Shown piece after piece: positions 48,716 through 60,700 of a stretch of DNA of 64,000 bases (position 1 is its first letter; every line of letters begins with the position of its first letter). Position numbers and translations under genes: made by a program. Under the pieces are notes generated by a model. It was not told the origin of the DNA. It saw only the letters and a program-made list of their open reading frames with translations, and did not search any database. The DNA is from Rotaria macrura (lineage: Eukaryota; Rotifera; Eurotatoria; Philodinida; Philodinidae), in the NCBI GenBank assembly GCA_900239685.1, contig OENT01000115.1:1-64000 (forward strand), written 5' to 3'.

Positions 48716-51700
48716 ACGTCCATGGTATCAAAGAAAGCGATGGGTCATTCCAATTTGTATGCTTATAGTTTTGAGTATCATAGGAACGATTATCGGTGCC
48801 TTGTTTGGAACACAATCCACACAGTATCAGTCAAGTAACTACACATTTTTAGTACTCTTGTTGTATTTTTCAATCAAATCTATACTTGTAGCTAAAAAGT
48901 ACTGTAATTCATCTCGAAGTTGACTGCCATATCTCTGCACCTTACATTCTATCCTATATGGCTTCCTTCCTAAATTTTGATTAGGCGATAAAATATTATT
49001 TGCCTGATTATTAAGAACCGCAGCGACTAATATAAATCAAGAGAGAAAATATTCATTACTTTCGAATATAAAATTGAGCTTAATTTATTGGAAAATAAAG
49101 TAAATTCCCATGATTTCATTTATTAAACCATTCCCGTATAAGATTTCATTGATTCACAATATTGTAAAATAACATTTTCTACTAGATTCAAGGAGAATAA
49201 GAGAAAGTTTCGGAATTGAGCGCAATTCATGTACTTCCAGACTTCTCCATACTTATTATTCAAAATTTCTTAGATAGTTTAACTATAGTAACTACCTGTG
49301 CTCTCGCACACTAACTAATTTTGAGCCTATAAAAGTCTATCTGATGACAAATAGAATCACTTCATATTTTCCTCTCCAAAAATAAACTCTCTAAAATGTC
49401 CCCATATAAATGTCCCGGATAGAATGTCCTCCAAAAGTATCACTGTTAAGAAATATCTAAACTGCTAAAATATCCTGGGGGAAACTTCCTAGGAAAGAAT
49501 GTCCTTCTATCTAAAATATAATTCAGCTACATCGTATATGAAACTCGATCATATTGTTTATTGTACGTCTTTTTAGTTGTTTTATGCAAAGAAGTTTGTC
49601 ATTTATTATACGCAGTATGGCTACAACTGAATAATAAAGAAAGCCAGCTATAATAGAACTGGATCAGGTTGTATTTCTTTTTAAACATTTCAACTGGTTT
49701 CATAAAAATTAAAAATATCATGTACGTTTCATTGGAAGAATATATGAGATCGATTCATATTTTTCTCAAGGTTCTTTCACATATGGCCACTAGGTACAGA
49801 ATAATTTTCTGCCGCACATTTTTTCCTCAGGCATCTTGCTTTAGAACATTTTACTGTGACATTTAAGCGGGAACATTTTAGAAAGAACGATTATGGCATA
49901 TACGGACAAAACTCACGTAAATTCATTTCATTTCAAAAATTGACTATTAGTAAAATGAACGGAGCATTTTAGGGTTTATGTTCAGTTAGACTGACAGTGG
50001 CTGAAATTTCGCTAATATTCTATAACGCAGATCGGTATTAGACTTCAAACAGCTCAAACGTTTTGCAGCGTAATTACGACATAGTCTGGAAGTAAAGAGA
50101 GCGCAGTGAAGTCCTGTTTTTTCGTATTTTCTCTTTTGACAAATCTTCAATTTCGATATGATTCGCTAAATTTTAGATCATGTGCGATTCAAATAAATTT
50201 AAGAATACTTAAGAATGACAGAAAATGGTCGAAATCTGAAACAATATAATATTTTCCGTTTTGTGTAGTCTTTAAGTCCCTTGAAATTTATAAAATACAG
50301 CGGCCTCGAGCGTATTTTCTTATTGACACTCATTTTCGTGTTCGCAGATACATTTAACTGCTTAAAATCCATTGAAATGCTGACTATTTAAGTAGAGCAC
50401 CCCAATCAGCTGTATACTTTCAAATACTCGGTGCTATTTCAAACTGTTGAATCTATCAAAACATTTCATGACCAAACACATAACCCGATCACACATCGAT
50501 TTTCAACTGCAAAGTATGTAATGACAATTCTACTCCTATCCGGAGCTGTGATTGCTCACAGGGAGAAGATCTATTGAAAGAAAAGTTTTAATTGTTCACT
50601 TTCTTCTCTTTTTGTTTTGAAATTCTGCTTTTGAGTAAGTAGTTACTGAGTTTTCGTCATCCTGTTGGTCACTGTTTTATGACTTAGTTCGTTTTATAAG
50701 TTCAAGGAATTTATGATAGAGTACGTGAGATTCAGCTCAAGTCTATTACAGAAATAAAGATACATTGTTGATGATGCAGTGATCATGTTAGAGTATCATA
50801 GTAGTTGAAATCTTGGGAAATTCGTGGTTCTAAGCATCGTACATATTTTCAATTATTCTTTAGCAGGATCCTAATTCATAGGATAACTTTGGACGATTAG
50901 TTTGCCTTTTCATTCTCAAGACTATCGAAGTAGAACTCTAGATTCCGAAGTGAAACAGAATATTCCAGTTACATCTCTAGTTGATCTATTTCTTATATAT
51001 TTTTTTCGTTTATGTTTTTAACAAATCCAAAGCCATTAAAATAAACTGTATGCTTGAGCACAAATATTACAGTTCACAAATGATAGTGAATAAGATCAAA
51101 GTATACTATTTTCGCATATCAACAACAGAAATTTGCATCTCATAATGGCTATCGAAAAATTGACGTGTGAATCTTCTCGTCTGATAACTATTTCTTAGAC
51201 CTAGAGAATTTGAGGAAATTGAATACAACCAATTTTAGAATGTCTAGAATACCAATCACTAGAAAATTTAAATATTTGACGGATCAAGTCCATAAGAATT
51301 TATCAAACAGAAGTGTACCACAGGTATCGAATTTCCAAATAGAAGCCTAATATGCTCACCACTTCATTGACCGAAAAGTTGTGGATAGGTCAACAATATC
51401 CAACATGTTCTGCCTGTCGAATGTGTTTAATCTACATCGTCAAATATCGATGGAGCGACAGGTTCATTATGGTTTTTTTTCAAATAAAAATTTACTTTTT
51501 CTTCGTATTGAAATTTCATTCATTTATTTCGATCGTCAACACACATGACATATAGATCTGATTATTATCAAATCAAGACGATGACCAAGCATTCATTCCA
51601 TAATCTTTGAAATTATGAATTTTAGCAGCCAAGATTCTTGGCAAGCATTGCTAATCACCATGTTTGTTCAATATCAGTATTGAACGATCCAACTTCTCAC

Positions 51701-54161
51701 ATTAAATACTTTCAAGCTCAGATAGAAACATTAAGATTTCTATTAACTCTTGTTTCATTCGATTCTTTTTCTAGCTGGCCCGTCCTATATGCATAAGAAC
51801 TTCAGATATGATCGTCAGTTTACTATAAATGTATCATAGAACATTTTCCAATTTGATAAGATGGTTATTAACATGTGGCGATATTGTTATCGATTTTATG
51901 TGATATTCCTTTTTGCTTCTTATCCTATTTCTAGCACTCTTTGGTTTTCTTATATCTCTTTATTGTGCTTCCTCTTGATTATCTGATTTTGTTCCCATCA
52001 CGCCATCAACGTAAAGTTTCAATGAAAATAAATTTCTTCGAATTCACCTGAAAAAATAAATAAACTTGATTATTTGATATTTTTAACTTCAGAGCTGGAG
52101 TATCCTTTGTTAAGTCCAATTGGCTCTACAATAGGCGAATCACCAGTTTCATTAGTGCGTGGATATTTTCACAGTGTGAAAGAATTCGATTTAGCAATAC
52201 TTAACAGTGAAGGGCCAAGTGTTGATATATTAATTGGTCAGGGGAGCGGCAACTATCAAACACCAAAAACGTATTATGTCGGTGCTGGTCCAGTTTTTGG
52301 CAGTTTTTGTGGTTCGCAGTCCGAAAAGACGAGATATTTAATATTAGTCAATAAGGAAGGCGGATCTATCAGCTTAGTAGTCGTTTACAGCAATGGAACA
52401 ATTCAGATTGAAATGGATTATGCAGTTGGTAATGGTCCACTTTCTGCCGTATGCGATGATTTCAACAACGATACAGTTATCGATGTAGCAGTAGCAAACG
52501 GATTGGATAACAGCATGACGATATTACTAAGTGACGAAGGCAAAGCTTTTCAATCTCATATCAGGTATTTGGTAGGGACTGAACCAGTTGCTGTGATATC
52601 AGGTGACTTTAACTTAGATTTAAAACCGGACCTGGCTGTAGTCAATAAGGGTGATAACACCATTGGCGTGTTGATTGGCAATGGAAATGGAACTTTCCAA
52701 GAATCAATCACTCATCACGTTGGTGAACAACCAAATTGGGAGGTATCGGGAGACTTTAACAATGATAAAAAACTGGATTTGGCTGTAACGCATAGTGGAA
52801 CATCTTACATCAGTATTTTGTTCGGTTATGGCAACGGAAGCTTCGAGACTCAAGTAACTTACGAAGTTGGTAATGGTTCAAACTGTGTAGTAGCGGCTGA
52901 TTTGAATGATGATACTATTTCGGATCTGTTATTAACCATTTCAAGTGGACCTTACGTTAGCATACTTTTCGGCAATCGCAATGGAAGTTTTCAAAGTCCA
53001 GTAGAGTATCAAGTCGGAAACAATCCAACCAGTGTAATCGCTGCTGATTTCAACAACGATACTAAACTTGATCTAGCACTAACGAACATGGGTGAAAAAA
53101 CAATCAGCGTACTTATTAACAAGGGTGCCGGAGAATTTCAGTCTCAAGTCAAGTATGTAACTGGGAAAAAACCCCTATTTATCATCGCGGGCAATTTTAG
53201 TAATGATACAACTTGTGATCTCATAGTTATCAATTATGGAGATAACAATTTTATTTCGATCATCGGAAATGGAGATGGAACATTTCAGACTAGAATACCA
53301 TTTCAACTTTCTATAGAAGCTTGCTTTATGGCAACTGGAGACTTCAATAGAGACAATAGATCAGATTTAGTATTGACTAACCAATATAATCAAAGTGTTA
53401 GTATATTACTACTCATTAGGGACGGTACTTTACAACTTCAAAATACATATCAAACTGGATCTTTGCCTACCTTCGTGCTGGTGGGTGATTTCAACGGCGA
53501 TTCTTTTTTAGATCTGGTAGTCACGAATCAGAAAGACAATAACATAAGCGTGTTGCTGGGTAATGGCAATGGTACTTTTCAAAATCAAACTCGCTTCGCC
53601 ACTGGTGAACGACCAGTTTCGGTGGCATCGGGCGATTTTAACAATGATAATAAAATGGATGCTGCTGTAGCTAACATAGTTGATCAAAGCATAAGTGTAA
53701 TGCTAGGTAATGGAGATGGTACTTTTCAAACTCAAACTGTTTATAAAAGTGGAATGAATCCGAATTCATTGATGGCAGTTGATTTAAACAATGATGGGCT
53801 TCTTGATCTTGTAGTGGCCAATCAAGGAGAAGATACAATCAGTATTATCACTGGTTTTGGAGATGGAAGCTTCCACGATCAATTTAAACTTGTAACCAGT
53901 GAAAGTCCATCTTTTCTGCTGTCCGGTGATTTCAACCAAGATAATCTATCTGACATAGGCGTAATAAGTCAGCGCTGGAGCACATTCAATATGTTGCTCA
54001 ATGGTGGAAATATGACTTTCCCATTCCAGAAATCTGAAAGCATTGTTAGCTATCCTAGCGCTGCAATAACTTGCGATTTTAAAAATGATGGGAAAATTGG
54101 CATAGCCGTAACCGGCAAACAAAACAATATCCTTTCTGTATATCTAAACAATGCTAGGTAG
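48684..54161 (+). CDS. Single-pass membrane protein with 14 FG-GAP/VCBS blades
   Basis: Exons 48684-48834 and 52093-54161 (phases match: TCA A|AG CTG) give 739 residues, if ATG 48684 is the start. A short basic head (RPWYQRKRW) precedes one membrane span (VIPICMLIVLSIIGTIIGAL), predicting N-inside, C-outside. The rest is 14 consecutive blades of about 48-49 residues, most with a calcium-loop core such as GDFNNDNKMD followed by ISVMLGNGDGTFQTQ, which would make two seven-bladed propellers like the integrin alpha head. Many NGT/NGS sequons suit an extracellular face. It may bind ligand, sugar or matrix. Alternative: exon 48716 is joined to the ART gene by removing 48650-48715, making one 1140-residue receptor-like protein. 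The 3.26-kb intron may hide further small exons. Confidence 0.75.
48835..52092 (+). other. 3.26-kb intron or gap before the propeller exon
   Basis: Donor TCAA|GTAACT and acceptor TTTTTAACTTCAG. I found no linker exon inside by eye. At about 49387-49973 several AAAATGTCCC / GGGAACATTTT units in opposite orientation suggest an old MITE without clear borders. Otherwise AT-rich, with short frames only. Confidence 0.4.
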
Positions 54162-55246
54162 AGACTCAAGAAACTTTCGATCCAACATATATACCTAATC
54201 GTTCTTGATGAAGTATGTGAACTGACTTTTTAATGTGATCGTTCCATTGACAGCGTTAAACTGTCATACTATTTTTAAGTTTTAAAGGAGCAAAAACGGC
54301 GTTCTTGATAACTTTTAAATCACAGTTCCACTTTGATCTCGGCGTGGGGTGTGAGTATTGCTCTAGATGAAGAGAATAAACATTCGAATCTTCTAGCCTG
54401 ATTTTTCTATACCTACGAATTTCTTTTTTAATATGCTGATGATCTAAACGTTTCAGATTTATAGAAATCTGTGTCCGAGAACATCAAAGTACTACCAAAA
54501 GCAATTTCTTTTTACAAGTAAGGAGATACGTTTTTCTGGCGAAAGAGAAAAATGTCGATCATATGAAACTTCGTACGTAGAGAAAAGATTTCATAGAAGA
54601 ATGAACTCTTTGTGCGATGGGTGAATACAAAGTTTGAAGGCATAGCTATACTAACTATATGCTTTTCTTTCCGACTAATAATAGAAGAATATGTGATTTG
54701 ATTCTAAAACAAAGATTCCATGCAAAAAATGTATAAAAGAAAATTCTTGACTCACTACGTTTTTAACTGTATTCTATTAATTTTTTGAAACATTCGTAAA
54801 AAAGGAAATCAGACGCTTAAATTAAAAAGATTTTTCCTTTTTTATTTTCTTTATTGCATAAAGATACTAATTCTTCTTTTAATAGGACATAAATAAAATC
54901 TATTAATTTTCATTTTTAAAACGAGATGATAATATAAGATGCAGAATCATTATTCAAATTTGAATAACATCTCTATGACGATAATACATCTTTCTGAACT
55001 CTTATTTATATGTTTATCCTAAATATAATCTCCTGTGCTCATGAATAATTCGTAACTACATAGACTGGTATTGTGCCTAAGCATCTGTCTGCTTCTTAAC
55101 AACTTCTGTACTCAAATTCATTGTGGCAATTTTGTTTAGTCAATATAAATACTCAGTGTGTTAGATTTTATTCTTTTCATCAAAATAAGATGCTTTTATT
55201 CGAAGACGATAAGGTTTATCAATTATGACACAGAATTCTGGGTCTA
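54162..55246. other. Downstream flank, no gene recognised
   Basis: AT-rich DNA after the propeller gene's stop; presumably contains its 3' end. No element or RNA gene was noticed. Confidence 0.4.
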
Positions 55247-55463
55247 CCCGGGAGGAAGGCTACGGTCCACTGTAAATCACCGTAACTTCACCGTAAACGG
55301 CCGTTTCTACACCATAATTACACCGTAAACGACCATATTAGTACCGTATTCCACCGTAAACCAGGTCCATGATTTACGACCGTATTCCAGCCGTACTTTA
55401 GCTGTATTTGTATCGTATATCGATCGAAAACGGCCGTATACTTACCGTATGCTTTCACCTGGG
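55247..55463. mobile_element. CCCGGG/CCTGGG-ended MITE with CCGTAAAC repeats
   Basis: 217 bp. The left end CCCGGGAGGAAGGCTACGGT and the right end (complement) CCCAGGTGAAAGCATACGGT are inverted copies. The interior is a run of degenerate ACCGTAAACGGCCGT-like units in both orientations. TA precedes the left end. Terminal hexamers match the MITEs at 36744 and 55937, suggesting a shared transposase source, although interiors differ. Confidence 0.7.
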
Positions 55464-55936
55464 ATGTTTAAATTTTTACAATTCGTTGAAAATTTTGATA
55501 GCCAACGTCAAAATCAAACTCAATGAAAGTTTTTCATCCAAATCGTAATAATCAAAATGTCCACGTTTTAGATGTGTATATGTTTCCTTAATTTTCATAC
55601 ACCAATAATAGCAGTTAAAAGACCTCTTTGTGAACACTTGTGAATAGACAATCATTATTTTCAAGGTATGATTAGTAGTGATGATGATGATGATGATGTG
55701 TTTCGCGAACAATATGGCATTATAAGTAATAAAGAGAGTTATTAAGATTTTACGATTCGATTCAGCGTTTTCATTTTGAATTTTTTTGTTTTTATTTGTT
55801 TGCATGCTAGTTGTATTTTAATCTATGGAAAATAAAAATAGCTCTCCCAATACTTGAAAACAAAGGAATAAATCTCAAGCATGAATTATATCTATTTAAA
55901 AACATAATTTTCGACACCAAATCAGAAAACCATTTA
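55464..55936. other. Spacer with a GAT microsatellite
   Basis: (GAT)n-type run at about 55678-55697; nothing else recognised. The 109-codon minus-strand frame spans the microsatellite and is not credible. Confidence 0.5.
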
Positions 55937-56277
55937 CCCAGGTGAATGAATCCAATACCGAATCCGATCGGATCCGATGAAATCTTATGGGAATCCGGGT
56001 TGTGGAAACAGTAACGGATCCGACGGAAGAAACCTATTTTCTTATTTGAGTACGAATTAGCATTTAAACCCAACAGTAGAGGCCTGTCTGATCACACGAT
56101 GAAATCCAATCGGATTCCGATTGTAGGATTCGATAAAATCTAACACTAGGGATCCGAATCAAGAGTCGCAACCAGGAATCCGATGGGATTTCCTCGGATA
56201 AGAGAAACTCCGATAGAAACATGATCGGATGCCTGTCGGATCCGATCGGATCCAATGGTCGGAATGATTCTCCTGGG
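55937..56277. mobile_element. CCCAGG-type MITE, copy 2
   Basis: 341 bp, ends CCCAGGTGAATGAATCC and GGAATGATTCTCCTGGG, flanked by TA on both sides (55935-55936, 56278-56279). Collinear with copy 1 at 36744, including CACAACAGTAGA/CCCAACAGTAGA, GATCACACGAT and many GGATCCGA units. Two-base TA target suits a Tc1/mariner-like mobiliser. Confidence 0.85.
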
Positions 56278-56779
56278 TATTCTTGGTTTCAACTGCATCA
56301 CAGTTGGTTTAAGAATTTCTCTACCAATAGCTATGGATTGATTTCCTCATCTTCTCGTATCCACATGTGGTCTTAGAAACATGGTCATGTTTTCTTACTC
56401 ATTCTTTAGAAGCAGCATTTCGTATGAATATAGATGGCATTCTTTCGATTTCTATACTAGAAATTGACGATGTTACCTAGCTTTAAAAAATAATTACGCC
56501 AATAGTGGCAAACTGATAAAATTGAGAGGGAGCAGTCTACCAAGATTCTTCCTATCTGTGACTGTCTATGACTCATTATACTCTGATAGAAGGGAAAAAA
56601 ACATCAACTGAGTTGTTTTTCTCAACCCATTTTTAATTCGTGTGCTTTAGTGACTGGTTTGTGAGACAGAGCACTGCCTACAGGGATGATTTCTAATGAA
56701 AAGTCAATGACTGATAGATCACACAGCAGAATGCGACGATATTGCTATATTAATAGTTCGATTCTTCTGTAGCGCGTCT

Positions 56780-57552
56780 GGAAAGTAAGAGAAACCGAAG
56801 AAACACATCTGATTGATGAACTAGCACAATGTTCAGATCGTTCTATCGAGGTGTTGAATGATATAGACGAGTGCTATGATTTTCTTGCTGAAATAATTGA
56901 TGAAAAAAATCCTCTTGATTATATCCGAATCTGTGATCAAAACAATTGTTCCACTTGTTCACAATGTATCTACACTACACTCTATTTATATTCTTGTGCA
57001 CGATACAAATAAATTCGAAGATCATGCATCATTCATGAAAACCCATTTCAAAATTCAATCTATCTACACCGGTTTATATATGATGTGCAACTCACTTAAA
57101 GAAAAACCTTAAACTCATTGATAATGATTTTCAAATAACAAATATTCTTTCTGTATCACAGCTACAATCAAGAACAGTGCAAGACGCATTAGATTCGATG
57201 TTCATGTATTGTCAATTTACTAAACAAAATATTTCTCGAAATGCATCATAGTGAAAAAAACGTCAAGCAAGAATTAGTAGAATTTTGTCGACGATAATAT
57301 GATGGAAATCGACATGGATTTCAAATTATGGATGAATTTTCACACGAGTATACAGAGCAAGCGGCAATTGAATGGTACACTCGGGAAACAATCGTTTATC
57401 ATATGCTAAATAAAAGTCTTCGTAGGCAGGGTATCAAAACAATAAATAAATTTGATTTTTTCATCAAAGATCTTTATCTTAAACTTCAAGAATGTCATCT
57501 TCAACAACATCAATCGCATGAAAAGCTTATCATCGACAGAGGTCAAGGGTAA
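56780..57552 (+). pseudogene. Second ART-family gene, N-terminal part only, broken
   Basis: Protein-like stretches match the long N-terminal region that precedes the catalytic domain in many bdelloid ADP-ribosyltransferases: VLNDIDECYDFLAEIIDEK, IVPLVHNVSTLHSIYILVHD, ALDSMFMYCQFT, FCRR..YDGNRHGFQIMDEF, then AAIEWYTRETIVYHMLNKSL and INKFDFFIKDLYLKLQE. It ends at IIDRGQG, the place where the family has the catalytic-site arginine in YRGQ; the catalytic domain itself is absent and a dispersed-repeat end follows. The copy is broken in several places as well as truncated, and is a different subtype from the ART at 45-48 kb. Confidence 0.7.
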
Positions 57553-57619
57553 GTTGGCCCTGTGCAGTTTGTTATCACTCGTGTAAAAAAAATCAAAAAA
57601 TCGATTTTTTGATTATTTT

Positions 57620-57725
57620 TTTTTATATGGGCTGCACATTTCAGCCCTGGCAGGCTGCGCTAATAATTAAGCTTTTTTATCAGATGGGAAAATGCTTGCT
57701 TTTCCCCCTTGAATATATGTATGTA
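57620..57725 (+). repeat. Dispersed repeat right end next to the broken ART gene
   Basis: CTGCACATTTCAGCCCTGG, CAGGCTGCGCTAATAATTAAG and a T-run repeat the right-end motif of 280-330, including the CAGCC/GGCTG hairpin; GCTTTTCCCCCTTG follows, like the ends of the 2052 MITE. It begins about 70 bp after the truncated ART frame. Confidence 0.55.
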
Positions 57726-60700
57726 AAGAACAGTGACATACGATAGAAGAGTAGACCATTATCACTGAAACCGGATCAAGACCGTTTTATTCGATGCAAT
57801 AAATATTTGAGCCATGGCTTGATATTTTATGACAGTCAAATGCTGCATTAGATTCGAATTTTCATCAAGACTTTGAGTATATCAGTGTGAGTCTTAGTTT
57901 GCTCTCAAACGAATTCTTATTTATATTCATTATGTACTTTGATAATAACAGTCCTGTAAAATAATCTGTAGTAATTGATTTCGTTCACAGATAATTACAA
58001 TGCGAATGAATTATGAATATAATCATTTTTATTCACTGCTTTTATTCATGGAATATATAATACGTATTAAAAAGATATGATACATTGTTGTAGAAGATAG
58101 TGTGAAGCAGCGCTCACCAGTGTTGTGTACAGCGTTCGTAAACCGAGGGTCAGTTTCGAATGTTTTTCTCGACCTTGGGTAAATCGACAGTCAAGAAATT
58201 GAATCAAAATTAACCAGCGGTTTTCAAACGGTATATTCAATATCGGCACGCTCTGCTTGAATCTTGTACAAACGATATCTCTACTTGTTTGTCTCACTGT
58301 TTTAGTAGAATTTTCGAATCTTTGTGACTGATAGAAGCAGTACTTAACATGTATTACTTGTTAGGTTATTCATCCTACATTCCTCAATCATTTCATGAGA
58401 GATGAAAGCAGGATAGAATAGCGTCATGTAAAACAAATGATTCTAGTGTTCTAGAAAGAAAACTTTGAATTTTTTTATTAAAGAGTGTCAGAAAATTTGT
58501 TTAATTTATCGATGGAGTTTTGTCGACTCTCTTTCGGTAATCATAACTATCAGATTGAATATATACTATATTCAAATCTTAATTTACTCTGGTCAATTGT
58601 TGTATATTTTAAAGTTGTCACTACTTTATACGGCAGCATAGAAATTGTCGAACACTCTTGTGTATGAGGCATATTTTTCTTAGGACGCTAAGATTCAATT
58701 TCGTTTGTTCTATTTGATCTCTATGATAATGTCGTTTAAAGACTTCATGAGCAGTGCTTTCCATCCAAACACCTTTGGAGAAGTAGCTAGTCCTATTTCT
58801 CGGGGGGGATCAAACTTCTGAATTGTATGGGGGTAAATACGTTAACAAGAAGTATTGTTTAACATCTTTAATGATGTTGCCATTTATTCATAATTACAGA
58901 AAGTTTTCAAAACAGACGTTAATAAATTACATTGAAACGTTGATGTCTTCTATAGTGTAGAGTAACAAAAAAAGTGCATTCGCATGGGTAAACAAACTGT
59001 CCATGTTGATCATTTACATTACCATTGGTCTATAGTTTCACTTTTAATTATCATAGGAGGAAGATATTTCTTTATCAATCAATAGATTTTGAACAAATAC
59101 TGGATCCCTCATTCGACATTGAATCATATCAGTTCTTTCTACATTTGCAAAAAATTATTACTCAGTTTTTCATCAAAAGGATTTCTTACATGATGACAGT
59201 ATTGAATTTGAATAATTAGTTTAAGGAATAAACGAAAGTACAATCACATCACAACAGTGAATCAATCTAGATAGTTCTACTTATTCATTCTGCATTGATT
59301 TTTTTATCGATTGTCATCATACTCTTTGACTGTTGTTTAGCGAGTTAAGTGTGAATGAAGACACATATACAATGAGCAGTATCTTGTACTTTTATGTCTT
59401 GATTCCTAAATTAAAGCAACTGAGGTAAACATAATGAATGCAGCGAAAACGATAAATAAGTGTGACATATAAAGTCCTACTTTCTCTGTCGTAAAGAATT
59501 AATTTTAAAAAATGCCTGTCATCAATCTTTTCCGTTTTTCTTAAGATTTTGTCATTAGTTTATCACAGCCTGTCTTTTTCTCCGCTAAAAATGATGTAAA
59601 TGCATCTATAATTGTAGCATTTCTATAAGTAGTTGTTTACAAATTAGTGAGAGCAACAAGAAAGTGCCAGACATGGAAAGATGAAAAGAAAAATGATATT
59701 TTGGGACAAGCATGTATTGAGCATAAAATAAATGCATTCTGCTATTTCATGGGAACGTTGAACACTTCATCTGCATACAAGACAACTTTGTAATTGTTGA
59801 CGTATATCGAAACATTGTGCTAACACACAGTTGTAAGACGAATAAATAGCGAACGTACGTATGTTAGAACATCAATGAATACCGTGAGGACTCACCCAAT
59901 ATCTTACATATGTTTTCATCGGTGTATTATTTTTATCTATTAGCTTACTACATATAGTAAGAAGTTCTTGAATGTGTTGCGTCTTTTTGATAACATCAAT
60001 GAGAAAGATTGAGTGAAGTGTAAACTCTACGAAAATTATTAGGAAAAAAAAAAGATTTTTTGCTGTAAAGGTTTATCATAATATGTTAATTTTTTCCGAA
60101 CTATTCATCGTAAGAAAAAAACTCCGGACAGCCTATATAATAAAATTCCTTTCTTTTCTGTTCTCGTAGTTTTATTCAGAGGGATAGTTTCCAATCCTGC
60201 CATATTGAAAATATTCGGAAGACTTACGCGATTCACTAAAGAAATTGGTTCATGAAACTTTCGAAGGACTTTCGATCAGTCAGATTTTTAAAAAGAAATT
60301 CTATTTCGTTTCGTCATCTAAAATCGAAGTATCTGTAAAATGAAAATTTTCCAAAAAGTATTCACTAGATCAGGATGTGAGATTGTCATCAGAAGAAAGA
60401 AAACATAAAAACAGCTAAAATTGGATTCAATCTTTGACATATGCCTTAGTACATTGCAATACAAGATCTCATCTCTTTATTGATAACCTGTAGAAAAAAA
60501 ATATCAGTTTTGCGCTTTTTATTACGTTTCATGTCTAAAGTTGATAATTAATGCGATGTGGTACATTCTTGACTTTCCGGTGATGCATTTATCAGGGAAT
60601 GAGTTAAGGAAATAGAGTTATGAAAAACGAAAAAACAATGAGGGAATTCACTAGATCTCTTACAGTAACATATCGAACCATGAAAAATTTGTCCGAAATT

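Noticed and set aside
55476-55805. 109-codon minus-strand frame
   Set aside because: Runs through the (GAT)n microsatellite; Asn/Lys/Ile-rich with no motif.
55935-56279. Possible palindromic GGATCC regulatory cluster
   Set aside because: Explained by the CCCAGG-type MITE, since the same cluster recurs in the copy at 36744.
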